In this document: piece after piece, positions 1 through 10,684 of the stretch
Layout of the letters: each line of letters opens with the position of its first letter
Numbering within the stretch: position 1 is the first letter of the stretch
Assembly (NCBI GenBank): GCA_030248065.1
Contig: JASAMV010000403.1
Span: forward strand, 1 to 64,000
DNA length: 64,000 nucleotides
Direction of reading: 5' to 3'
Source: Rhynchonema sp. JSB1_4
Lineage: Eukaryota; Nematoda; Chromadorea; Monhysterida; Xyalidae
Notes under the pieces: generated by a model
Databases searched by the model: none
What the model saw: the letters and a program-made list of their open reading frames with translations, nothing else
What the model was told of the DNA's origin: nothing
Program-made: the position numbers and the translations under genes

Positions 1-388
1 TTCAGGACACAAGTAGTAGTTGTAGATTTGCAAGTGGTACAAGTAGTAGATTTTGCTTTGACACGTGCAACCAGAGATGAAATGTACATATAACAAAAGC
101 GCGAGAAAGAATTTCCGGCACACACCCATTTGTAGTTTCAATGAAACAAACGAAGACGAAATAAAGCTTTCCTGGCACTTTTACCACTATCTCGCCCACA
201 TTAGTAACAGGCCAACAATTCTTGCTCCGCAAAACATTGTTTTTGAGAAACACTATCCTTCGTCGAGCCTACAACTGTGCATGCGCTCGAAGCGTACCTG
301 AGTTCAGTTTTGGCAAGTGCCATGCCATTCACCATACCACTGTGGATGCCGGTCAATTTCCGGCGTCTGAGTATGGCCGCCTGACGTT

Positions 389-558
389 TCACATTGATGC
401 GTCGCTGATGTATGTGTTGTTCGCCGAGGGGATGAATTTACTAGTCGGTACTCGCGCTGATGATTGGTGTAAAGCGTCGTTCGAATCCAATGAATATTGT
501 TCGGTACTGTTGTTGTGATTGTTGAAATCGGGCTGCTGCTGTTTGGTTGAGCTCATTG
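389..558 (-). CDS. Putative terminal exon, S/Q/N-rich, possibly of the ataxin-7-like gene
   Basis: On the minus strand an open frame follows a possible acceptor (CTGCAAG, junction near 558) and ends at a TGA at 391-389. The peptide is rich in Ser, Gln and Asn, starting AMSSTKQQQPDFNN and ending TYISDASM. Such low-complexity composition is normal for C-terminal parts of SAGA-type nuclear proteins, but it is not diagnostic. A second open frame continues through 392-297 to a CAG|GTACGC donor, so the region might instead be an internal exon in another frame. Linkage to the zinc-finger exons near 4 kb is inferred only from strand and order; reading phase between the exons was not proven. Confidence 0.3.
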
Positions 559-951
559 CTTGCAGAGATTCGCTCACTTGCAATACAATCGTATTGCAGA
601 CGAAAAAATTATGGGCTCAACTGTGTGAGTGATCATAAGTCCTGTCTTGCTTATGTAATTTTTTTTGAGGTTTACTGCAAAAATGGGTTCCAGAAACAGC
701 GAGAAATTTCTATTTAGATTGGATCTTTTACGCTGGTCGCAATAAAAATTTCGAAAAAGCCACATGTGACTAAGAATTCCAAGTCCGATTTGATCCTCAA
801 AGCACTGCACCCAAATTTGGCCAAGCAAAAGAACAATTTGGCTGTGCTCACACAAAAGCCAAACCCACATTATCAACGACTTGATGATGCGTGTCATTAT
901 CCGTCCTGATCGCAGCACTCCCACCGGGTTTACTGATCTTCAACTATTAAC
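559..951. other. Non-coding interval, probable intron
   Basis: No convincing exon is visible. A TTTTACGCTGGTC motif lies at 726-738; the same motif recurs in introns of other genes in this window, which fits an intron. Confidence 0.35.
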
Positions 952-1259
952 GCCCGTCGCTTGCACCATATAAGACGTCGCAGCACTGGACTTTAGTCGA
1001 GTCTGGTCTTTTGACGTTGCATCCTGCCCCCTATTCGGTGTCGGCAGTGTCTTACGAGCCATGGCAACCTTGCGGGTTGCAGCCGCCGACGTGGATGCCA
1101 CGGTTGGGTCACACACATCGACACTGTTGTCATTGTTGTCTTGCGATATTGAGAGTGCATCGAACACGTTGCCGCTGGCTAGAACACCGGCGCTTCGAGG
1201 CTCGAACGACGGAGGTGATAGCAACATGGTGTAGAAATCATCGGACGATTGGTTGACAC
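952..1259 (-). CDS. Putative internal exon, Ser/Thr-rich nuclear-type protein
   Basis: The minus-strand frame opens right after a good acceptor (CTTTCCACACAG, junction at 1260/1259) and runs about 100 codons to a possible GTTAAT donor near 952. The peptide includes QSSDDFYTMLLSPPSFEPRS and a basic stretch MARKTLPTPNR. Codon use and composition look coding, but I recognise no domain. It lies downstream of, and on the same strand as, the ataxin-7-like exons, so it could belong to that gene. A foldback transposon was inserted 12 bp upstream of this exon's 3' splice site, inside its pyrimidine tract. Confidence 0.4.
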
Positions 1260-1271
1260 CTGTGTGGAAAG

Positions 1272-3168
1272 CATACATGTTGAATTAGCGACTCGGTCGG
1301 GGCGTGCGAAGTGCAGCCCTTCAAATGAGGCGTGCGAAAGACAAATTGCGTCAAATGAGGCGTGCGATGTACAGTGAGGCGTGCGAAAGACATCCGACGC
1401 GAAATGAGGCGTGCGACGTACAGTGAGGCGTGCGAAAGACAAACGGCGTCAAATGAGGCGTGCGACGTACAGTGAGGCGTGCCAAGTACACTGAGGCGTG
1501 CCAAAGTCAGCCAAGATGAGGCGTGCGAAAGACAACCGACACAAAAGGAGGCGTGCGACGTACAGTGAGGCGTGCGAAAGACATCCGACGTCAAATGAGG
1601 CGTGTGAAAGACATCAGACGTCAGATGAGGCGCGCAAAAGACGTGTGACATCAATTGAGGCGTGCGAAAGTCACCCCACTTCAAATGAGGCGTGCCAAGT
1701 TCATTCGTGTATTATGTACCACTGACATCTGCAGTGGCTTGTACCATGCTGATATGATGCGGCGTACCAAGTACCTTTACAATGAGGCGTGTGAAGTACA
1801 TCGGACGTCAAATGAGGCGTGCGAAGTTTTGGGATTTTCGCAATTCGCTCGTAAAGACTCGTAGAACGATTCTTAAATCAGTTCTGAAAATCAATTTATT
1901 TTCGCGTGGTTTTCACTTTTTTAATTAAATGAAGTCCTTAATTGTTTCCGCAATTTAATTCGGGATCAAAAAATCACCGATCGATTGATCACCGCCCATC
2001 CGGATCAGCTATTGTTGCTTGCGGTGCTGCTCCTGCAGAATGCATTTGGGGAAACATTTTTTCCCGTCAGTGCACTAGTGTGTTGGCGACTTTTAGCGTG
2101 AAAATCCTCGATTGGGCTGCAGAATACCGTTCAAAACTTACTACGAACATAAACAACAACATATATTGTGCCTGCGAAATACACTTGCGGCGCGCAATGT
2201 ACAGTGAGACAAAAACGACAACAGTGTGCGATTTAACATTTGTTTTGTGCCTCGCACGCCTCAATGTACATTGTACGCTTCAACTGGCATGTTTATTTAC
2301 GTTCACGGCGATGTTTAGACTGTGTCCTGACAACTGATCGAACTTCAGCAGACTAAAATTCTCCAATACACTAGTGCACTGACGGGCAAAAATGTTTCGC
2401 CAAATGCATATATAAGAGCAGCACCGCAAGCAACGGTCGCTGATCCGGATCGGCGGTGACCGATCGATCGATGATTTCTTGATTCCGAATTAAATTCCGG
2501 AATCAATTAAGGACTTCAATTAATTAAAAATGTATAAACCACGCAAAAACGAATCCATTCCAGAACTGATTTCAGAATCGCTCTACGAGCCTTTACAAGC
2601 GAGTTCCGAAGATCCGAACTTCGCACGCCTCATTTGACGTCCGATGTACCTCGCACGCCTCATTCTAAGCGTACTTGGTACGCCGCATCATATATCAGCA
2701 TGGTACAAGCCACTGCAGATGTCAGTGGTACATAATATACGAATGAACTTGGCACGCCTCATTTGAAGTGGAGGTGACTTTCGCACGCCTCATTTGAAGT
2801 GGGTGTGCCCTTCGCATGCCTACAATCTATGTCATACGTCTTTTGCGCGCCTCATCTTACGTCTGATGTCTTTCGCACGCCTCATTTGGCGTCGAATGTC
2901 TTTCGCACGCCTCATTTGACGTCGGATGTCTTTCGCACGCCTCACTGTACGTCGCACGCCTCATTTCACGCCGTTTGTCTTTCGCACGCCTCAATGTACG
3001 TCGTACGCCTCATTTCGTGTCGGATGTCCTTCGCACGCCTCACTGTACGTCGCACGCCTCATTTGACGCAATTTGTTTTTCGCACGCCTCATTTGAAGGG
3101 CTGTACTTCGCACGCCTCCAACCGAGTCACGCTTAAGTACTAACCGAGTCACTAATTCAACATGTATG
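1272..3168. mobile_element. Foldback transposon with minisatellite-built inverted arms and 8 bp target duplication
   Basis: The element is 1897 bp. Its outer ends are inverted copies: CATACATGTTGAATTAG at 1272-1288 and its reverse complement at 3152-3168. Both sides are flanked by the same octamer GTGGAAAG (1264-1271 and 3169-3176), which marks a transposition event. Each arm (about 1272-2090 and 2365-3168) consists largely of a repeat of about 30 bp around GAGGCGTGCGAAAGACATC in the left arm, and the reverse complement in the right arm. A centre of roughly 270 bp shows no open frame that looks like a transposase. The element is therefore non-autonomous. An 8 bp duplication fits hAT- or P-like superfamilies; foldback (FB/Galileo) elements of flies have the same arm architecture. 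Confidence 0.85.
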
Positions 3169-3176
3169 GTGGAAAG

Positions 3177-3494
3177 TGTGGTTGACAAGGAGAAAACTAT
3201 ACGCTCATAGAGCCTGTGATGGCTTGATATGAGCTTCTGGACTCTTCATCAACAACGAGGAACGAAGTGAAGTCTGTGAATCTTCGCTTGAACTGCGTTA
3301 ACAGGGCTGTTGTCCGTTGTAGCACTAATTTTAACCCGGGTAAAAGGTGTTTACCCACTCACACGTGATGAACAACATTTGTGTTGGTCAGAATTTTTGC
3401 CAGTTTAGCTCATGAAACTATCTTTGCTATGAAATACGTAACAAAGAAACAAAAATATAAAAACATCCAAACAAAAATTAACAAAATTGATGAC
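3177..3494. other. Intron of the ataxin-7-like gene with one candidate exon
   Basis: On the minus strand, an acceptor GTTAACGCAG at about 3293 is followed by a frame that reads SSEDSQTSLRSSLLMKSP. This phase continues from the exon ending near 3495. The 3' end of such an exon is not clear, and the frame meets TGA near 3208. I treat it as a possible exon only. Confidence 0.25.
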
Positions 3495-5179
3495 GAAAAT
3501 TCATCAGCCGGCTCGTCCAACCTGCCGGACTCCTGCCGTCGACGGGCTGCTTGTTGTTGTGCGAATCGATGTGATGCTGCAGCACTGATATAAGAGGGCG
3601 AGTGCGCCGATGGTGATTTGACCCGTAGTGGATGCTGATGACGAACTTCTGCAATCACGTCATCTTGGCATGAACAAATGAAAAACTGACTTTTCAGCTC
3701 ACAAAACTACCAAATAATGGACCGATTTGGTGTTTGGCGGATCGTGCCTGCCTGCTCAAGTGATTTGGAGGCTGGTCGAAATGGGTGGCATCAGCAATGC
3801 TCACAATATCCTTCAAGAAAGACGTCACATGCGTCAACTAAAGTGGGAATGATCCGATTCTTATGACGTTTGACGACACTCGACACATGAGATCAGAGAT
3901 GGTCAACCGAAGGAAATATACCTCACGGAATGATACCCAAACTTACTGCAATGATGATTGTAAGCGACAGGTTTGACGGCTTTGCCACATTCACTGCACG
4001 TCACAATTGTGAACGAATCCCACGTCGGACACAGACCGTAGCACGCCGCTTCTGCAAATGCTGTGTGTGATCAATAAATAAATAGTGTATCACTGTCGTC
4101 ATCAGATAGGATTCTTGCAAATGATTTTTTAGAAACATTAATATGATCAAAATGGACGATCATAAATGTTCCAAAATTTTTTTCCAAGAAAAACTTGTTG
4201 GTTGCTTCAAATAATTTTGGAAAAGTGTGGCCTAAATGTGTTTGGTGACGAAAACCCAATGGTGGCTTATGCTGGCGGGAAAACCGATTTTTTATGTTTC
4301 GTGAAAAAACCGAAAAATCCGATAAAGAAAAGAACCGCAATCTATGAGGATATGGGAAGCTCAAAAGAGGGATTTTCCGGGCATGTTAATGTTGTTAGCA
4401 CGGACGCTAAGTGGTGTTTAGGGGCGTTTTTAATGCCAGTTATGACCAAAATAAAATCGTTGAAACAAGCCACATTGACATCTTCCGCCTTCCGCGCCAT
4501 ATGACAAAACAAAATTGTTCTGAAGAAAAAATTTTCCCAACTTTTTGTCAAAATTTTTTTAAAATTTAGTAAAAAAAGACCCATGTTTCCCGGAGGCTGA
4601 GGTTTTTTCCGGTTTTTCCACGTCCCAGATGGGACCTGTTTTTTCGGTTTTTTCGTGAAAAAAAACGGTTTTTTATCCGCTAGTACAGATGGTCTATTAT
4701 TGGGTCTAGACACGTCCGTCGAACTGTGATCAAAAAACCTAGCACCTAACACAAAAATGAGCCTTCAGCTAAGATCTATGCATGCAGCGCCATCCCACAT
4801 CAAACATAAGCAATGGATTCACATTTCACTCCATATTAACTTGTTACACGACCGCGACGACCTACTTCACCTTCAGGGACTAACTTGGACAGGGCAGCGT
4901 TGCCGTAGAAATCTGTTTTGAGCGAGGCGACGTGGGTTCATTTCCTCCATTAACACTTGTACAATTCGCGGGACCTAAAGACAATTTGTTTCATTGAGGC
5001 TAATTATGACATATGGTTTGCATGACAAGCGATAGATTTAGCACTTTTGAAAAACAAAACAAAAAAAAGGCAAGTGGTTTACCATTTGAGCCGGCTGCTT
5101 CGGTCGATGTCGATGGTTTTAACCAAACATCCCACGACAGACCGACTATGTCGTTGAAATCCAATCGCTCGTCACCCAT
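3495..5179 (-). CDS. Ataxin-7-like SAGA subunit, N-terminal exons with ATXN7-type zinc finger
   Basis: Three phase-compatible minus-strand exons were assembled: 5179-5083 (ATG at 5179-5177, donor GTAAAC), 4051-3947 (donor GTAAGT) and 3648 to about 3495. The start exon reads MGDERLDFNDIVGLSWDVWL. The second carries YGLCPTWDSFTIVTCSECGK, then AVKPVAYNHHC. This C-x2-C ... VKP ... H-x-C pattern matches the zinc finger of ataxin-7 and ATXN7L proteins, which tie the USP22/Ubp8 histone H2B deubiquitinase module to SAGA. The third exon is rich in Ser, Gln and Arg. The SCA7 domain expected further on was not found in the window. The 3' structure is uncertain because a foldback transposon sits in the following intron. 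Family assignment rests on the zinc finger alone. Confidence 0.62.
4100..4760. repeat. Dispersed repeat with GAAAAAACCGAAAAA blocks
   Basis: This stretch upstream of the ataxin-7-like zinc-finger exon holds inverted blocks of the type GTGAAAAAACCGAAAAATCC (near 4300) and TTTTTTCGGTTTTTTCGTG (near 4640), next to CCAGATGGGAC. A related block, CCATCTGGCATGTGG followed by AAAACCGAAAAAACC, recurs at 17305-17347 just before SEC24. It is an interspersed repeat in the first intron of the ataxin-7-like gene, not a gene. Confidence 0.5.
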
Positions 5180-5599
5180 TGCTGTCGATCAATTCAATTC
5201 CACCCGTCGTCGTCCCGAAACACGGAAACCCAAAAAACAAAGCGCCAAGCGCGTCGTCAAATGAGCCACTTGAGATCACTCCTTTCGCTGCCCATTATTG
5301 TTGAGCTGCTGCAGCTCAGCGACAAAGACGAATAATAAAACGAACAGAAGGCTGAATGACACGAATGAAATAAATTATGTGGTGTGTGACATTGCAGCAA
5401 GTCACTGTCACATTCTTGAAGACCACCTGCGTCGGCGATTTGGAAAATTACATTCTTCTCGCCTTCGCTAACGCGGCGACTTCGTCTCTGTTTGCATTAC
5501 ACGTTGGCTTTATCCCTGATTTTTTATCTGAAACATAATGAAAAACGTTTGCTCATTGTGCATTTTATTTAATACCTAAACCATCAGACTTTTGTTGAC

Positions 5600-5710
5600 T
5601 GTTTGTGCTCATTTGCTGCTTTTTTTTTTCTTTTTTTATTTTTTTTTTTTTTTTTGTTTTTTTTTTTTTTTATTTTTTATTTTCTTTTTTTTTATTTTTT
5701 ATTTTTGTTC

Positions 5711-5743
<33 letters not shown>

Positions 5744-5890
5744 TATTTTTGTTTTTAATTTTTTGTGTTTTTTTTTTTTCATCATTCACTGTTCGCTTTG
5801 TTGAGTTTTTTTTTATCGCGACGTGTTTTCCGGTTTTGGCCTTGGCTTGTCCTTTTTTTTTTTTTTTTTTTACGGTTTTTGCATTGGCTT
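5600..5890. repeat. Poly-T-rich low-complexity tract
   Basis: About 290 bp are almost pure T with scattered A, C and G, including runs of more than 30 T. The long Phe-rich (plus strand) or Lys-rich (minus strand) frames across it are artefacts of composition. Length is likely to be unreliable in an assembly. Confidence 0.9.
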
Positions 5891-6849
5891 CTTGCTTTTG
5901 TTTCAATTTTTTCTTTGTTATTTCCTTTTATCTTGTCTTACTTTTGTCAGTTTTTATCCAAGATCTCTTCAATTTAAGGTGGAGGATTTTTATCCACTCC
6001 CAGCACTCAGGACCAGGAGAGGACGACAAGTCGGCGTCATCCTTCCGTCGTGAACTTATGATGCGCGTAAAGATGGAATCACCATCACCTTCATGTGATT
6101 CTCCGAAATATGGCGAAAATAAAATAAAATGTGGGAGTCGACCAAAGCTAAGGTCTTTGGGATTACCACAGACAAATTTCTGGCAAGCAAACCTCTCCCG
6201 TCATAAACCCATCACATGTGAGCTGACTTGTGCTCATCGCCATTTTTCTGAAACATCCGGTGTCTGAACTAACATGATTGTCAAGGAAATGATATAAAGC
6301 GCATTTGAGGCAGATGTCCCTTGGTTGGGGAGTACATGCGGATTGATAATAAAATTTGACAATCGTCGACACGGGATACATATCAATACAATCTATTCTT
6401 CTTGGATTTGCTGAAGTGTGTCAAAGCTGAACGGTTGGACATACATATTAATTATCCCGATCATGTTTTCAATCACATGTCACATAAAACAAAAACGTGA
6501 GGTAAGAGGTGCACGAAAATGCATAAACCCAAGTCATAGTGGTTAAAGCCACCGTTTCGTAAACTTTGTTTGGTGGCTACTTTTATGTTGCAGAAGTGCA
6601 CAAAAAAACAGTACGGAGTATCACATAAGTAAAAAAGTTGAGTTTGCTTAGTGACATAAACCTGTTAGCATTCAGAAAATTAAAACGCAGAGTAAAACGA
6701 CAAAATTTATCACTGTCAAATCCAAATCAGTACCTGGATACTTACCTTTTGTTCAATCGAACTTTTCATGCTAAACAGCCACAACAGAACGGCTTAGGTT
6801 AGGGCGAACTTAGGTAGGTTAACTGCGGAGTCCGGAACACACAAGTAAA
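5891..6849. other. Gene-free interval
   Basis: No gene is supported. A plus-strand stretch at about 6007-6110 (PGEDDKSASSFRRELMMRVK) looks mildly coding but has no clear splice sites or family. The rest is AT-rich. Confidence 0.4.
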
Positions 6850-7807
6850 TCTATGCTACTAAAACAGGAAGACGTATGTGTGTATGTGTGTGGCCCCCTC
6901 TCTCGAAGGTGCGGACGGGTCAATTTTCACGAGTAGCTTTGGGTATGCTAACGGGTCTTCGGGGAGGGGGGGGGTGGCACGAGGGTTGGATTAAAAAAAT
7001 TTTTTATTATCGAACTTTTTTTTTAAAAAAAAACTTTTTAAAATTTTTTTTTTAAAAATCACTTTTTTATTCCGGACCCCCAAAAAAATGGTTTCTAGAA
7101 AAATGAAATTTCTGAAATCATGTTACTTAGGTATGTTTTGAGGGACACTAAAGAGAACTTCTCCACTGACTTGCATGTTTATGTCGATCACCTGCGATCT
7201 AGCCCATTTGGTCATAACTTTGAGAACCCGCCCGATGGTAACTCTGTGGGCATATATGACAAAGGGAAGACCAACCTTCTGTTTGTGAATTTGGGGATAA
7301 ATTTGAAGAGAGATAAAGAGTTACACCACACTCATGTTGTGTGACAAAAGCAACAAATGACAAATCCACACAACTGCAAATAGGCGAGCAAAGTGGAGTC
7401 TGTCGATAGCTTACGTCGATAGCTCAATAACTGCACAGTATACGGTATGGGGTGTCCTATATTATACGTGCAGCGATTGTTGGGATGTCTGGGAACTGTA
7501 TGAGTCCATTACAACGCCATTTTAAACTGAAATATAAGCGCCGCAGGCGATTTTTTGAGAATGATGAGCAATAAAACGCATGAAAACATACATTTTTACC
7601 TTAAAAAAGTGAGAAAATAACGAAAAAAGGGGGAAAAATAATAAAAAAAAGTGGACTTACTTTTTAAAATTTTAAAATAAAAAAAGTGGCCAACTTTTTT
7701 TTTTAAATTTTTTTTTTACAAAAAAATGTTTACTTTTTTTTAATCCAACCCTGGGCACGGCACGGGCGCGGCGCTGTAGCCGGGCCGAAGGCACGGGTCC
7801 CGACTAG
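6850..7807 (+). mobile_element. Non-autonomous Helitron-like element
   Basis: The left end is TCTATGCTACTAAAACAGG preceded by A. The right end is a very GC-rich stretch of about 50 bp (GGCACGGGCGCGGCGCTGTA ...) finishing in CTAG and followed by T. A 5' TC end, a 3' GC-rich end with CTRR, and insertion between A and T with no duplication are hallmarks of Helitrons. Inside is an AT-rich inverted structure: GGTTGGATTAAAAAAA near 6975 and its complement near 7735. No Rep/helicase gene is present. Assignment is by end sequence only. Confidence 0.5.
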
Positions 7808-7988
7808 TTCCATGCAAAAATGCAAAACATTTCCAGACACCGGAAATATTTCCGGGAAACGCAAAAGATTACTTGCAAAAAGAATGCGTTTTCCGAATTT
7901 AACCTAAGCCCGCCCTATTGGATAACAAAACGTGAGAACAGTCAAGTTGAGGGAAAACTCAGAAATATTTGCAAGCATTGATCTATAT

Positions 7989-8393
7989 CTATGGCATAAA
8001 CAGAGCGATCAGCACAAAAACCATAGCACTGACGATGCTTGCATGTTTGAGTGTGTCGCGTGCATGATTGCAGTACTCCTCACTGCAGATGCACGTCGTC
8101 GTCATGATCGTATCATCTCCATCTCCATTGCCCTCCAATGGCGTGTCACATTTGTTCATTGTGTCGTCTGTCACCGCCGCGCCGCATTTGTACTCATAGT
8201 TGTAGCCCTCTGTCAATGATAATTGTAAAGATCCATTTCTCAAACAAAATTATTCCACCAAAAAATGACAAGAAGCGCTCACGGTCGAGCTTATGTTCGA
8301 TCTTGATGCACGACCCGCCCAAGCACTGTCCGGTTTTGCAGGCCAGCTTGCCGATGCACTTGTAGCAGTTGATTTCGTCTCTCTGCGACGCAA
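7989..8393 (-). CDS. Ly6/three-finger-type GPI-anchored surface protein (C-terminal two exons)
   Basis: Two minus-strand exons join in phase: 8393-8283 (donor GTGAGC) and 8209-7989 (acceptor TTGACAG, stop at 7991-7989). The mature domain begins INCYKCIGKLACKTGQC and ends TCICSEEYCN, with ten cysteines in a C-x2-C-x5-C ... C-x-C-x4-CN pattern typical of Ly6/uPAR three-finger domains. The last 20 residues are hydrophobic (SIVSAMVFVLIALFMP) and fit a GPI-attachment signal, so the product is probably an outer-membrane lipid-anchored protein. The signal-peptide exon was not found. A Cys-containing minus-strand stretch ending at 8716 (VTCTECVMSGHQLDKECGC) has a donor of matching phase and may be an upstream exon, but it is not a signal peptide. 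Ligand and function are unknown. Confidence 0.72.
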
Positions 8394-8496
8394 CTTTAAA
8401 AAAATGAAGGTGATAATGGAGCAAGCTAAAAGTGACACACTTGGAAACGGGGTTCGGAAACACTTCGTAACGCCTAAGGGCTCCACCAGATAGGCC

Positions 8497-8680
8497 GCTT
8501 TCACAATCATCCGGTTTCCGGAATCCGGTTTCCGGTTTCCGGAATTCAAATCTCAAAAAAATGAAATCCGGTTTCCGGTTTCCGGAATCCGGTTTTTATT
8601 TTCCGGTTTCCGGTTTCCGTTTTCCGGCAGCCGGAAAGTGCTTTCACAATCATCCGGTTTCCGGTTTCCGGATTTGATGA
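8497..8680. repeat. CCGGTTTCCGG minisatellite, left copy
   Basis: Short units of CCGGTTTCCGGAATCCGG alternate, bounded twice by CTTTCACAATCATCCGG. The block lies directly upstream (minus strand) of the second Ly6 exon. An inverted partner sits at 10685-10872. Confidence 0.8.
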
Positions 8681-8713
8681 CTTGCACGTGGTTTGACAAG
8701 TTCTATATCACAC

Positions 8714-10279
8714 ACGGCAACCGCATTCCTTGTCCAGCTGGTGGCCAGACATAACGCACTCTGTGCATGTTACAAAAGGAGACTTTGCTGTTTTTTGGAG
8801 CTCTGCATTTTGACCGCAGGCCCAATTTTGGGCAACAGATTGCTCGACATATTCATGAGACATCGATGGGACAAACATCTTATGTATGTATACATATGTA
8901 TATTGTGTAGCTGCATCTATTTTGACCATTCAAAGTTTTCTATCTGTATTTGACGTTATGTGCTTTATGAGCGTTTATATTGTGTGGTCAGCGCTGTTGA
9001 GCATGGCAACATTATGCCGAAGTTGTCTTCATGCGGAGGTGTGTTACTGTCAGTATACATACTGTAGCAAGCAAGATGCTACTCTATACTCCAACTTGAA
9101 GAATGTTGTTCTGACTCGGGAAACTTGGCCGTTGCACTGTTCAACTTATATTTATTCCAGACAATTCACACCACAGGGCAAAACAAAAAAAGCCCTATCA
9201 ACAAAAGCAACAGATAAAATTAGCTACTGTACACATGCATGCAAGATTTGAGACACTTTCATTGCCCAACCAACCAAACAGAAAAGCTCTTTAAAACTTA
9301 GTTTGCAGAATTAGCGTTGGCGTTAATTCACGGAAAAGCCTCTGAAAATACCGTGATGTAACTTAAAAGAAACTAGGGACACCTAAATCTCGAAAAGCCC
9401 CTGAAAACATCTGTTAGCCAGTTCAGATGATGATGACCGCAAAATAAGTTTTGCAGATAAATGATGCCAAACACTATGCAGTTATACCTACTTCAAGCTT
9501 CGAAAACAGCGCGCATCACTCATAGATTTGGGGATATGATTGTGATAATAGTCACATACAGTATGTAGTTCAGTGCTCGTTCATGAAGCCAAGTTCTCAC
9601 AAACTAAAGTGAGAAACAGTAAAATGTTGGCGTTACTGGATTCCTGAGAAAATTTGAGTCGGATAAAGGTGGTATCTTCAAGCGAATGTGCAAGACCAGA
9701 AGGAATACTGTGTGCACCGGTGCACGTTCCTTGGTCGTGTCCATATTTTTGCTGGTATAATACATGGTGTATGAGCACTAAAGCATTGCCTCGTGGTCAC
9801 GAAACCCACTAAATAGTATACATGTACTGTATGTATACATTGTTTCATAGACGAGGACTAGATGAGTTAATTTATATAACAATAGCACGCTTTTATCACA
9901 TAAGCAAGCAACGAATTACAAGCGATCGCGCAACCGCCAGCAATGGGCATGATAACAACACAGAAATCAAACTGATGTTGTGCAATGTATGTATATGTGC
10001 AATAACAGCTTGCGCTTGGTAATGTGGTTTGCTCAGAAACAATCGCCAGCTACGGCACGCTTCAAAATGAGTAACAATTTTTCAGATCTTCACCAAAAAA
10101 GAGAGTTTAATCTGCTTTCTGTCAATGTCGATCGACATCCTACGACTGTTAATACGAAATCCAGTTTGTCAGAAACAGAAAGCAGGTGCTGTGCAGTAAA
10201 ATGCTCAATGGCCCTGGTTTCAGACAAAATTTGTGTCCGGGAAGACTACTTTTAGGTCACCTTATAGGAACAAGCGAGT
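8714..10279. other. Gene-free interval
   Basis: No gene with recognisable features was found. Open frames here are short and carry no acceptor/donor pairs in phase, apart from the Cys-rich candidate ending at 8716 noted with the Ly6 gene. Confidence 0.4.
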
Positions 10280-10564
10280 GTGCCAGATCCCGAAGTAAAG
10301 ATTCTTTGGTTGTGTTACGTGGTACAGCGAGCGGTATGGTATGGTACCTACCACCAACTCAGCGCAGGAACAACTACACGTCAGCACATGAACATGCGCG
10401 ATGTGTTCATGATCTTCAAAGTTCTTTTGGGTCTGAAAGCGTGGCTGTTGGCCTTTCTCAGCTCCATTTATTCAATATATTTACGCCACGTTGCAAACCT
10501 TCTGAAAATACCGCTAGAATTCATCAATACCTCAGTTATATTCGTTAATATTATAAGCATATAG
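10280..10564 (+). CDS. Possible small membrane-type open frame, unrecognised
   Basis: A plus-strand frame of 94 codons ends at TAG 10562-10564. The second half, from about 10390, has balanced codon use and a hydrophobic character (MIFKVLLGLKAWLLAFLSSI, then HVANLLKIPLEF). It could be an exon whose 5' boundary is a CGCAG acceptor near 10367. I know no family for it, and no partner exon was found, so it may be chance. Confidence 0.2.
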   Translation: MPDPEVKILWLCYVVQRAVWYGTYHQLSAGTTTRQHMNMRDVFMIFKVLLGLKAWLLAFLSSIYSIYLRHVANLLKIPLEFINTSVIFVNIISI

Positions 10565-10684
10565 TTTACTTGTGTGCAGACACGAACAACAAGTCATCAC
10601 ACAAGCAAACATGTCCATCCCATGACGTCCACCACCCATTATGCACCCAAAACCGGATAAAAAATTAGAACCGGTTCTAAATGG

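Noticed and set aside
4166..4504. Plus-strand frame of 112 codons
   Set aside because: It lies within a dispersed repeat in the first intron of the ataxin-7-like gene and has no family signature.
5013..5264. Plus-strand frame of 83 codons, Lys/Arg-rich
   Set aside because: It overlaps the minus-strand start exon of the ataxin-7-like gene, which has a donor, matching phase and family resemblance. The plus frame has none of these.
5592..5980. Phe-rich and Lys-rich long frames
   Set aside because: They are produced by the poly-T tract.
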